A stretch of DNA of 64,000 nt from positions 1 to 64,000 of the forward strand of contig CANJQC010000011.1 of the NCBI GenBank assembly GCA_947476295.1, written 5' to 3'. This document shows, piece by piece, positions 42,791-51,510 of the stretch (positions are counted from its first letter, which is position 1; every line of letters starts with the position of its first letter). This stretch comes from Planctomycetaceae bacterium. Lineage in GTDB: Bacteria; Planctomycetota; Planctomycetia; Planctomycetales; Planctomycetaceae. The notes under the pieces are model-generated. The model was given only the letters and a program-made list of their open reading frames with translations, had not been told where the DNA came from and did not search any database. The position numbers and the translations under genes are program-made.

Positions 42791-42852
42791 ATCACGTAAT
42801 GTTCCGGACTCAAACCGCAACACAGTCACTGTAAATCCCAAAAGACTCTGGC

Positions 42853-43260
42853 TTAATAACGATCGCGTCCGCCGCCACCGCTGCCTCCACGACCGCCGCC
42901 ACCACCACCGTAGCCGCCACCACCGCCGCCACCACGACCGCCGCCGCCGCCGCCACCACGACCGCCGCCGCCACCACCGTAGCCGCCGCCGCCGCCGCCG
43001 CCACCGCCGCCACCGCTTTCGCGAGGACGTGCTTCGTTGACGACAATCTGGCGACCGTCAAGATCCGAACCGTTCAAAGCACGGATGGCTTCATCTCCAC
43101 CGGTCTCCATCTCCACAAAACCGAATCCTTTGGATCGGCCTGTCTCGCGGTCACTGACAACCTTGGCTGAGGTCACAACGCCGTACTGAGCGAAAGCCTG
43201 CTCGAGACCCTCAGACGTAGTACCCCACGCGAGGCTACCCACAAAAATGTTCTTACTCAT
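42853..43260 (-). CDS. RRM RNA-binding protein with glycine-rich C-terminus
   Basis: MSKNIFVGSLAWGTTSEGLEQAFAQYGVVTSAKVVSDRETGRSKGFGFVEM (RNP2 and RNP1); C-terminal GGGGYGGGGGGRGGGG tail. Confidence 0.94.
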   Translation of the reverse strand: MSKNIFVGSLAWGTTSEGLEQAFAQYGVVTSAKVVSDRETGRSKGFGFVEMETGGDEAIRALNGSDLDGRQIVVNEARPRESGGGGGGGGGGGYGGGGGGRGGGGGGGRGGGGGGGYGGGGGGRGGSGGGGRDRY

Positions 43261-43787
43261 CACAAAACCCTTGAGCTTTACAGCTAACAAAACACCTGAT
43301 CGTTGCCACAACGGCAACTGTTTGAACACAAATTTTAGCAGCCCGCTGATCAAGAACATCAGAGGCTTATCACAAAGGTGTATGCTGCGCAGGAGAACTC
43401 AAGAGCGGACGAGACTGAAAGTACGCGACTGTCTTCGAGATTACTGATGCCCACACCAACCGAGTCTGGCGGATTCAAAAACTGAATCCAGCCTGTCTCA
43501 GGCGGGTGTCACATTACCTTCCACGCGAAAGAATAGCAACACCGACTTCAGCCCACAATCCCCAAGCCCATGTTCCACAAACTTCGCTGGATCCTGACCA
43601 GCCAAAAAAAGCAGTAATCCGGCGGTTTTCGCCGGCAGTCTTTCTGGGCAGCCATTTTAGTTCATGCCGTAACGCCGACAATGTGTCACTGATTGATAAG
43701 ATTCTTGGAATTCGTGCGACTGTTTAAGCGAACTAAGAGGAGTTAAACGAATCAAGTGGCGCCGTCCTGATTCCCTAAACCCGAACA

Positions 43788-46700
43788 CTATCGACCTACA
43801 CTTTGTCCCGATGGACGCCTGGTTTTTGCAGTTTTTAAATCATAGTTGTCGTCGCCCACAACTTCGGCCAGAGCCTGCAGAAATTCCGGGCTGATGTTGA
43901 CTTTGCATTCGTTGCCCGTCGTCAAAATGTAACGCAGTCGCGAGACCGGTGATTCTTCAGAGCTCTCATCGGAATCGCCACGTCCACTGCCATTTTCGTG
44001 ACCACGGCTGACAATATGACCATTTCCATTCAACGCCTCACCACTGCGTAAATTCTCCGCAAAAGAATCGACAATCAGAATTACTTCCGTCGAACCCGGA
44101 AACCGCGATACGACACTCCGCACGCGGTGAACATCATCACCGGAATGCAGGCCTTTTTCAAACTTGATCGCAACCTGGGCAGTGAACTCCTTGTCGGCCT
44201 GGTCGAGCGTATAAATTCGATTCACCACAAGGTTGGGTTCACGGCTGCGTCGATCGACTTTCCCGGCGACGATGATCACGTTTTCCGTCCTGATCAGTTC
44301 TTCATACCTCGCATAATCTTCCGGCCATGCGATGCAGCGGATGACACCGGACGAATCTTCCAGATCAAAGTTCGCATATCGATTGAGACCGTTGCGGCTG
44401 CTCTTCTTCGCCGTCGCAAGTTTGATCGACGAAATCATGCCGCCGACTGTTACCTGCACACCGTCTTCCAGCTCTGCCAGCTCAGCATTACGATTCGCCG
44501 CATACCGCTCGATTCGCCGTGCATGCTGCGTTAACGGATGCGACGTCAGATAAAATCCGATCGTTTCTTTCTCCCACGCCAGCTTCTGCGACGGGATCCA
44601 GTCCGGAACATCCGGCAGACTGATTGCCATCGACTCGCCAGCGTCATCCGTATCGTCATCATCGCCGCCAAACAGACTTTTCTGCCCGCGTGCTTTGTCT
44701 TTCTGACGTGAAAGCGCCGATTGAACAGCCCGTTCGACAATCGCTGACTGCTGAGCCCTCGTGCCTGGAAGGCAGTCCAGAGTACCAGCTTTGATCAGTG
44801 TTTCCAGTGTGCCTTTGGTCAGCACTTTTGGATCGACGCGTTCGGTCAGATTGAAAATATCCTTGAACGGACCATGCGCCGTCCGTTCATCCACAATCGC
44901 CTGCACGACGTTGTGCCCCACGCCTTTCAGCGCCGCAAGGCCGAATGTGATTTTATCGCCCAGCACGCTGAAATCGACATCAGACTGATTGATGTTCGGT
45001 CCCAGCACTTCAATTTTCATTCGCCGTGCATCATCGACATGTTCACTGATGCGTTCCGTACTCTCCATTTCGCAGCTCAGCAGCGCGGCCATAAATTCGA
45101 CGGGATAATGAGCCTTCAGGTACGCCGTTTCATAAGCAATCAGACCGTACGCCGTGGAGTGCGACTTGTTGAAGCCGTAACCCGCAAACGCCACGATCAG
45201 ATTCCACAACTCCTGAGCCACCTGCTCGGAAATTCCGTTCGACACCGCGCCCGCAATGTACTCCTCGTGGAAACTGGAGATAATCTCCTGACTCTTCTTA
45301 CTGATCGCCTTAATGCACTTGTAAGACTTCGACAGTTCGATATTGCCCACGCGATTAAGAATGCGCATGACCTGTTCCTGGTAGACCATCACACCGTAGG
45401 TCTCAGCCAGAACCTCATCGACAACCGGATGCACTTTGCGCGGCGGCTTGCGGCCGTGCTTCACATCGACGTACTCCATCACCATTCCGCCTTCCAGCGG
45501 ACCGGGTCGATACAGTGCGGACGTCGCAATAATATCCGCGAAGCAGTCGGGCTTCATCTTGGTCAACAGGTCACGCATTCCGCCGGACTCCAGCTGGAAT
45601 ACGCCTTTCGTTTCACCGCGCTGCAGCAGAGCGAAGGTCGCTTTGTCATCCAAATGCGTCTTGACGTACTCAAAATCGAAATCCGGGTGCGTACGTTTTA
45701 CATTGTGGACTGCCTTGTCAAGAATCGTCAGATTTCGCAGCCCCAGAAAGTCCATCTTCAGCAGGCCGACTTTCTCCACCGTCGGGCCGTCCCACTGCGT
45801 GATGATGTCTTCCTTGCCGGTGATTGTCTGCAGTGGCAGCACCGTATCCAGCGGGACGTCCGCAATCACAACCCCGGCCGCGTGAGTTCCCGCACTGCGT
45901 GCCAGACCTTCGACAGCGATGGCAAAAGTCAGCACTTCTCGCGCGACAGGATCGGTGTCGTATGCTGCTTTCAAATCAGCGCTTTCCGTCAGCGCGGTTT
46001 CGAGCTTGATATTCAGCGTGTCAGGAATCATCTTCGCCAGCTCGCTGACGCGCAGCAGCGGCACGTTGAGCGCGCGACCGACGTCGCGGATAGCGTTCTT
46101 CGCTTTCAAAGTACCGAACGTGCCGATCTGGGCGACGTTCCGTTCACCGTATTTCTGCTTGGTATAGTCGATGACCATCTGGCGTCGATCGCGGCAAAAG
46201 TCGATATCGATATCAGGAGGTTCTGTTCGGCTGGGGTCAAGGAATCGTTCGAACAGTAGGTCGTATTTCAACGGGCAAACGTCGCCGAGTCTCAACAGAT
46301 ACGCCACGATGGCTCCGCAGGCTGAACCTCTGGCACCGCACGGAATACCGTTGCGGCGAGCGAACTCCACGAAGTCCCACACGATCAGGAAGTAACTCGC
46401 GTAGCCCTTCGAATTGATCACGCTCAATTCGTATTCCAGTCGCTTCCAGTGGCGTTCGGTGAGTTCATCACCGTACCGTTCGTACATGCGCTGATTACAA
46501 AGATCTTTGAGGTACTCGGTATCCGTCTGCTGGTTCGGTGGGCGAAACACGGGATACAGCTTCCGATCACCTAATTGAATATCGACTCGATCGGCAATCT
46601 CCTGCGACCGGGCAACCGCATGATCGAGCCCCGGAAAACAGGCGTACATCTCATCTGGAGTGCAGACAAACAAGCCGTCATGCTCCATCTTCATGCGTTT

Positions 46701-47441
46701 TTCATCATCGCGCGTGGTGCGCGTGTTGACGCACAGCATGACGTCCTGAATTTTGGCGTCGGACTTGTGAAGATAATGTGCGTCGTTCGTTGCGACCAGC
46801 GGCAGGCCCACGCGGTTGGCAAGATCCACGGTCAGTTCCATGCAGTCCTTCTGGATTTGAAAGCCCGCGTTCTGGATTTCCATGTAAAAGCGATCGCCAA
46901 AAACCCGCGCATACCACTCGACGAGTTGTTTTGCTTCGTCGTTGCTTTCAGCCAGCAGCAGACGTGACAGCTCCGACGAGGCACATCCCGACAAACAGAT
47001 GATGCCTTCATTGCATTCTTCCAGAATCTCGCGGTCGATACGGGGCTTGTAGTAGAAACCCTCCAGGTAGGCAGTCGATGACAAGCGGATCAGGTTGTCG
47101 AATCCCTTGCGATTCATCGCCAGTAGCGTCAGGTGCGACGACGCCTCTTTCTGCCGACTGGCACTGCGGTCAGTCCGCCGTCCCGGTGCCACATACGCTT
47201 CGTATCCCAAGATCGGCTTGACACCGCCTTTTTGGCAGCCGTTGTAGAACTCAATCGCGCCGTACAGGTTGCCATGATCGGTGATCGCCACCGAATTCAT
47301 GCCGCTCGCTTTGACGTGCTTCACCAGCTCCGGAATACGATTGACGCCGTCCAGCAGGCTGTAATGCGTGTGACAGTGCAGGTGCGCGAATGGTCGTGTA
47401 GAAATCGCCGCAGATACAGTGCCAGCGGGAGTCTCAGCCAT
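43788..47441 (-). CDS. dnaE: DNA polymerase III alpha subunit
   Basis: 1217 aa; PHP FAHLHCHTHYSLLDGVNRIPELV; FERFLDPSRTEPPDIDIDFCRDRRQMVIDYTKQKYG; VQLESGGMRDLL; YGFNKSHSTAYGLIAYETAYLKAHYPVEFMAALL; OB-fold region near the C-terminus. Confidence 0.97.
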   Translation of the reverse strand: MAETPAGTVSAAISTRPFAHLHCHTHYSLLDGVNRIPELVKHVKASGMNSVAITDHGNLYGAIEFYNGCQKGGVKPILGYEAYVAPGRRTDRSASRQKEASSHLTLLAMNRKGFDNLIRLSSTAYLEGFYYKPRIDREILEECNEGIICLSGCASSELSRLLLAESNDEAKQLVEWYARVFGDRFYMEIQNAGFQIQKDCMELTVDLANRVGLPLVATNDAHYLHKSDAKIQDVMLCVNTRTTRDDEKRMKMEHDGLFVCTPDEMYACFPGLDHAVARSQEIADRVDIQLGDRKLYPVFRPPNQQTDTEYLKDLCNQRMYERYGDELTERHWKRLEYELSVINSKGYASYFLIVWDFVEFARRNGIPCGARGSACGAIVAYLLRLGDVCPLKYDLLFERFLDPSRTEPPDIDIDFCRDRRQMVIDYTKQKYGERNVAQIGTFGTLKAKNAIRDVGRALNVPLLRVSELAKMIPDTLNIKLETALTESADLKAAYDTDPVAREVLTFAIAVEGLARSAGTHAAGVVIADVPLDTVLPLQTITGKEDIITQWDGPTVEKVGLLKMDFLGLRNLTILDKAVHNVKRTHPDFDFEYVKTHLDDKATFALLQRGETKGVFQLESGGMRDLLTKMKPDCFADIIATSALYRPGPLEGGMVMEYVDVKHGRKPPRKVHPVVDEVLAETYGVMVYQEQVMRILNRVGNIELSKSYKCIKAISKKSQEIISSFHEEYIAGAVSNGISEQVAQELWNLIVAFAGYGFNKSHSTAYGLIAYETAYLKAHYPVEFMAALLSCEMESTERISEHVDDARRMKIEVLGPNINQSDVDFSVLGDKITFGLAALKGVGHNVVQAIVDERTAHGPFKDIFNLTERVDPKVLTKGTLETLIKAGTLDCLPGTRAQQSAIVERAVQSALSRQKDKARGQKSLFGGDDDDTDDAGESMAISLPDVPDWIPSQKLAWEKETIGFYLTSHPLTQHARRIERYAANRNAELAELEDGVQVTVGGMISSIKLATAKKSSRNGLNRYANFDLEDSSGVIRCIAWPEDYARYEELIRTENVIIVAGKVDRRSREPNLVVNRIYTLDQADKEFTAQVAIKFEKGLHSGDDVHRVRSVVSRFPGSTEVILIVDSFAENLRSGEALNGNGHIVSRGHENGSGRGDSDESSEESPVSRLRYILTTGNECKVNISPEFLQALAEVVGDDNYDLKTAKTRRPSGQSVGR

Positions 47442-47609
47442 GGTGGTCGGTCCGTCGAATGCGAGTGTGACTCAAAACAAAGAATGGTGCTCGCATTATA
47501 TCAACGCGACACAGCGAGTGCGAATTGCCGCAAAACCAACTTGGCGAACTGTCTGTCGTTGTTAGAATTTCAGTCCTTACCTCAGATTTGTCGCCGTTCG
47601 AGTTACCAC

Positions 47610-48323
47610 ATGTCCCTGCTGGAGGTTGACAACTTAACTGTGAATTACGGCGCGATCGAAGCGATCCGTGGTTGTTCGCTGCGCGTGGAGCGAGGAGAAA
47701 TCGTGACGCTGATCGGCGGAAATGGTGCGGGGAAATCGACGACGCTGCGTACAATTTCCGGACTGCTGACGCCGAAGGAAGGAATGATAACGTTTGATGG
47801 CCAGACGATCCAGGGTCGCCCGCCACACGCGATCACGCAAAGCGGACTCATTCATGTGCCCGAGGGACGCGGGATTTTTGCAAACCTGACCGTTGACGAA
47901 AACCTGATGCTCGGTGCATATTCGCGACATAATCTGCAGGAAATACTGGAAGATCGCGAGATGGCTCTGAACTTGTTCCCTCGTGTCCGTGAGAGACTGA
48001 AGCAAGCTGCGGGAACATTGTCCGGTGGTGAGCAGCAGATGCTGGCGATCGCACGAGCGCTACTGGCGCGGCCGAAACTATTGATGCTCGATGAACCGTC
48101 GCTGGGGCTGGCACCACAGATCGTGCAGACAATTTTTCAGGTGATCCGGCAGATCAATCGAACGGGGGCGACGATTCTACTGGTCGAACAAAATGCCGCG
48201 ATGGCGTTGCAGGTTGCTCACCGAGCTTACGTGATCGAAGTCGGTTCTATCGAAATGGAGGGCTCCGCTGCGGAACTTGCCGCCAGCGACGAAGTCCGCA
48301 AAGCGTATTTGGGTGCTCATTGA
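47610..48323 (+). CDS. livF: ABC transporter ATP-binding protein, LivF-like
   Basis: Start MSLLEVDNLTVNYGAIEAIRGCSLRVERGEIVTLIGGNGAGKSTTLRTISGL; PEGRGIFANLTVDENL; LSGGEQQMLAIARALLARPKLLMLDEPSLGLAP; VEQNAAMAL. The listed upstream start 47133 overlaps dnaE and is rejected. Confidence 0.92.
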   Translation: MSLLEVDNLTVNYGAIEAIRGCSLRVERGEIVTLIGGNGAGKSTTLRTISGLLTPKEGMITFDGQTIQGRPPHAITQSGLIHVPEGRGIFANLTVDENLMLGAYSRHNLQEILEDREMALNLFPRVRERLKQAAGTLSGGEQQMLAIARALLARPKLLMLDEPSLGLAPQIVQTIFQVIRQINRTGATILLVEQNAAMALQVAHRAYVIEVGSIEMEGSAAELAASDEVRKAYLGAH

Positions 48324-48333
48324 GGTCTGAACC

Positions 48334-49215
48334 GTGACTGTTGATTCAATCGCTCAAGCGTTCTCCTGGACTTTATCGCGACGCAGTATTTCGCAATCGC
48401 GATTGCCTGTCCTGATGGGAATTCTGAACGTCACGCCGGACAGTTTTTCAGACGGCGGCAGATTCAGCACAATTGATGCCGCCGTGAATGGCGCGCTCCA
48501 GTTGGCGGAAGACGGAGCGGACATCATCGATATCGGCGGTGAATCGACGCGCCCCGGTGCAGAACCTGTGTCTCAGCAAGAGGAACTTCGCCGCACGATT
48601 CCCGTGATTCAAAGGCTGATCGGTCAGTTGCGTGTGCCTGTATCGATTGATACCACTAAGGCGGAAGTGGCCCGTCAGGCTCTGGATGCCGGAGCAGAGA
48701 TCGTCAACGATATTTCCGGCCTGACGTTTGATCGGGACATGTTGGAGGTCTGTCGCAAAGCCGACGCCGGAGTCTGCGTGATGCACATTCAGGGCAATCC
48801 GCAAACGATGCAGCAGAATCCGCAGTACCGAAATGTGGTGAACGAAGTGATTGAGTTCCTGCAACAACAGGTCGATCGGTGTTTGATGGCAGGAATTCCT
48901 GCAGAAAGAATGTGCATCGATCCCGGCATTGGATTTGGCAAGACGGCCGATCACAATCTGGAACTACTGTCCGCCGTGCCGAGAATTCAGCAGGCACTGC
49001 AGCGTCCGGTGTTAATCGGACACTCCCGCAAACGATTCCTGTCAAAAATCCTTGGCCGAACGGTCGAAGAACACGCCGCTGGCACGATCGGCGTCGCGCT
49101 GGCACTGGCAGAACTCGGCACCGATATCCTCCGCATCCACGATGTCCGCGCCGTTCGTGATGCCCTTGTGGCATGGGATACTATTCGCCGCAGGAACCAA
49201 GTCACCCTCCCGTAA
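48334..49215 (+). CDS. folP: Dihydropteroate synthase
   Basis: LMGILNVTPDSFSDGGRF, ADIIDIGGESTRPGAEPVSQQEEL, VSIDTTKAEVARQALDAGAEIVNDISGL, CIDPGIGFGKTADHNLELL, LIGHSRKRFL. Confidence 0.96.
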   Translation: MTVDSIAQAFSWTLSRRSISQSRLPVLMGILNVTPDSFSDGGRFSTIDAAVNGALQLAEDGADIIDIGGESTRPGAEPVSQQEELRRTIPVIQRLIGQLRVPVSIDTTKAEVARQALDAGAEIVNDISGLTFDRDMLEVCRKADAGVCVMHIQGNPQTMQQNPQYRNVVNEVIEFLQQQVDRCLMAGIPAERMCIDPGIGFGKTADHNLELLSAVPRIQQALQRPVLIGHSRKRFLSKILGRTVEEHAAGTIGVALALAELGTDILRIHDVRAVRDALVAWDTIRRRNQVTLP

Positions 49216-49534
49216 GCAATGCTGATAGTCGCCGGATGCGCCAGCAATTTGAAGCGGAACAGTTGCATTTTCAAACTCTGAGTTGAATTTGTCGCGGAAA
49301 AGGCGATATACCGGTTAATGGTACTGTGGAATTTGACTGTGGAACGGTTGGTGATTCAACTTTCGGCACCGTCGCTGTCAATAAGGCGATCGTAAAACTC
49401 AGGACAACGGTCGGGCAACGACGCCCGTCCTGCGTGAACTGTGCTGGGTTTGATGCTACGCTCCCGCTTGTTCTGACAGTGCAGATGTCTGGTGACGGAT
49501 CAGACTGAGAGCTGTCAATTGAATTATGTGATGT

Positions 49535-51415
49535 GTGAACAGGCAGGGTGAGGTGCGGAGCGTGTGGACTCGTCAGATTCCGTTTCGGGTGGATATTGCC
49601 GGCGTGATTGAGATCATGGGATCCTCGCTGTACAGTCGGGTGGATACGCCGATTCGGGAACTGATTCAGAATGCCCATGACGCAGTTATGCGGCGCCGCA
49701 GTCGAGATCTGTCATTCCGCGGGCGAATTGACATTCACCAGAATGCGGCCGATGGAACTCTAACGTTCACCGATGACGGGATCGGCCTGAATGCTGATGA
49801 GGCTGAGCGGTTTCTCGGGACGCTGGGGATCGGAATTACCGGGTGGCTCAAAGGCTGCGGCAGTGATGATCAACGCGAGGCGATTAACGGCGATGGTGAC
49901 CACCTGATAGGTCAGTTCGGTATCGGACTTTTTAGTGCCTTTATGCTGGCTGATCGCCTCGTCGTGGAAAGTCGTCGCGAGGACTGGGCCGAAGGGATCC
50001 GTTGGGAAGCCGGGCCGGGGACGAGTATCCAGTTGTCGTCCAGTGATCGCACAGAAGTCGGCACGTCGGTTCGTCTGTATCTGAAACCTCAGTTTCGCAT
50101 CATGTCTGAAGCGACAGAACCGCTTGAGGCTGCAATCCGGGAATACGCAGATTTTCTCACCGTGCCCATTCATTTGAACGGCAGCGCGGCGCGGGTGAAT
50201 GTGATTCATGTGGCGTGGTTTGAACCGACCCCGGATCCTGAATCGCTGGAATTGGAACTCGCGAATTACTTCAATGAATCGCCGCTGGATGTGATACCGA
50301 TCCGAGTCGAAAATCCAGCATCGATCGCCGGAGCGTTGTATATCTCGCCTCAGCGAACACCGGGCTTTGCCGATGAGTCAACTGTCGCTGTGACTGTGCG
50401 ACGAATGGTAATTTCGCGGCGCGTGCGCGATTTGCTGCCGCCATGGGCCACGTTCCTGCGGGGCGTGCTTGAACTGGAAGATTGTTCACCGACCGCCAGC
50501 CGGGAAGATCTGGTGCGCGACGATCGCTTTCAGATTGTGCGTTCGACGCTGAATGAATTCCTCTTTATGCATCTGGAGAAGATGGCGGACGAAGAACCTT
50601 CGCGGCTGGAAGCGATTGTGAACTGGCATCGCTACCTGTTGGCCGGAGCGGCATTGGCGGAACCTCGCCTGCGTGAGCTGCTGGCGAAGGTGTATCACTT
50701 CCGGACGTCGCGGGGGGCACTGCTGTTTGATGAGCTGCTGCAGAAGAGCATGGCCGATGCACTGCACGAATCGAATGTTGAGTTTGTCATTTGGTACAAC
50801 GCTGATCGACGTCAGGAACGATATCTGGATGATGTGTTTGCGTCGAATCCTGTACCTTGCGTGCATGCGTTTCGCAGTTTTGAAGAAAACCTGCTGGCGG
50901 CGATGATTTCCGATCATCCGGAACGAGAAATTGATCTCCGCCCCGCAACACCGTCGTCAGCGAACTTTGCCGATTCTGTAATGGGTATGAATGAGGTGGA
51001 AGATATGCCAGCCACCTGGGCAGACTTTTTTCGTACTGCGAAGGCTCGAGTGATGATGGCGTCGTTTGACAAGAGTCTGCCGGTCGTCGCATTCCTCAAT
51101 GAACGCTACGAACTCGCGCAGACGTTTGAAGATCTTCGCCGTGACGGTGACATTCCCAAGGGCTTTCAACGTCTGATTGATGCGCATTTTCGCAAGGCAC
51201 CCACTGGAAAGAATGAGGTGATCCTCAATCGTGAACATCGACTTGTGCAGCGGGCGTTAAGTCAGGGAATGCGTAGTCCGCTGGCCAGCGTACTGCGTTT
51301 GCTTGTGACGAATGCTCTGAATTCAGCCGGCGCCGGACGCGGGAAAGAAGCGGCGGATGTGCAGATGGAGGATTTGGACTGGATAGCCGATGCATTGTGG
51401 GGGAATGACCAATGA
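49535..51415 (+). CDS. Hsp90/HtpG-like GHKL ATPase
   Basis: GHKL motifs RELIQNAHDAV, TFTDDGIGLN, HLIGQFGIGLFSAFMLAD; middle-domain LPPWATFLRGVLELEDCSPTASREDLVRDD; 626 aa. Confidence 0.9.
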   Translation: MNRQGEVRSVWTRQIPFRVDIAGVIEIMGSSLYSRVDTPIRELIQNAHDAVMRRRSRDLSFRGRIDIHQNAADGTLTFTDDGIGLNADEAERFLGTLGIGITGWLKGCGSDDQREAINGDGDHLIGQFGIGLFSAFMLADRLVVESRREDWAEGIRWEAGPGTSIQLSSSDRTEVGTSVRLYLKPQFRIMSEATEPLEAAIREYADFLTVPIHLNGSAARVNVIHVAWFEPTPDPESLELELANYFNESPLDVIPIRVENPASIAGALYISPQRTPGFADESTVAVTVRRMVISRRVRDLLPPWATFLRGVLELEDCSPTASREDLVRDDRFQIVRSTLNEFLFMHLEKMADEEPSRLEAIVNWHRYLLAGAALAEPRLRELLAKVYHFRTSRGALLFDELLQKSMADALHESNVEFVIWYNADRRQERYLDDVFASNPVPCVHAFRSFEENLLAAMISDHPEREIDLRPATPSSANFADSVMGMNEVEDMPATWADFFRTAKARVMMASFDKSLPVVAFLNERYELAQTFEDLRRDGDIPKGFQRLIDAHFRKAPTGKNEVILNREHRLVQRALSQGMRSPLASVLRLLVTNALNSAGAGRGKEAADVQMEDLDWIADALWGNDQ

Positions 51416-51510
51416 CCAAATTCCAATGACCAGTGAATCCCAAATTGCAGGCTGCACCTAAGATTCTTTGGTCATTTGGAACTGAACATTGGGATTTAGG
51501 AGTTTTGATC
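51401..51510. repeat. Imperfect inverted repeat with TGACCAA/TTGGTCA units
   Basis: AATGACCAATGACCAAATTCCAATGACCAGTGAATCCCAAATT ... TTTGGTCATTTGGAACTGAACATTGGGATTT; overlaps the stop of the Hsp90-like gene. Confidence 0.7.

Noticed and set aside
42866-43020. CCGCCGCCACC simple repeats considered as a satellite or array
   Set aside because: Explained by the Gly-rich tail of the RRM protein.
44874-46259. 461-aa + strand ORF antisense to dnaE
   Set aside because: Lies wholly inside dnaE on the opposite strand; composition is typical of a shadow ORF in high-GC coding DNA, with no recognisable motifs.
47133-47609. N-terminal extension of the livF ORF
   Set aside because: Overlaps the dnaE N-terminus; the conserved ABC protein starts at MSLLEVDNLTVNYG (47610).
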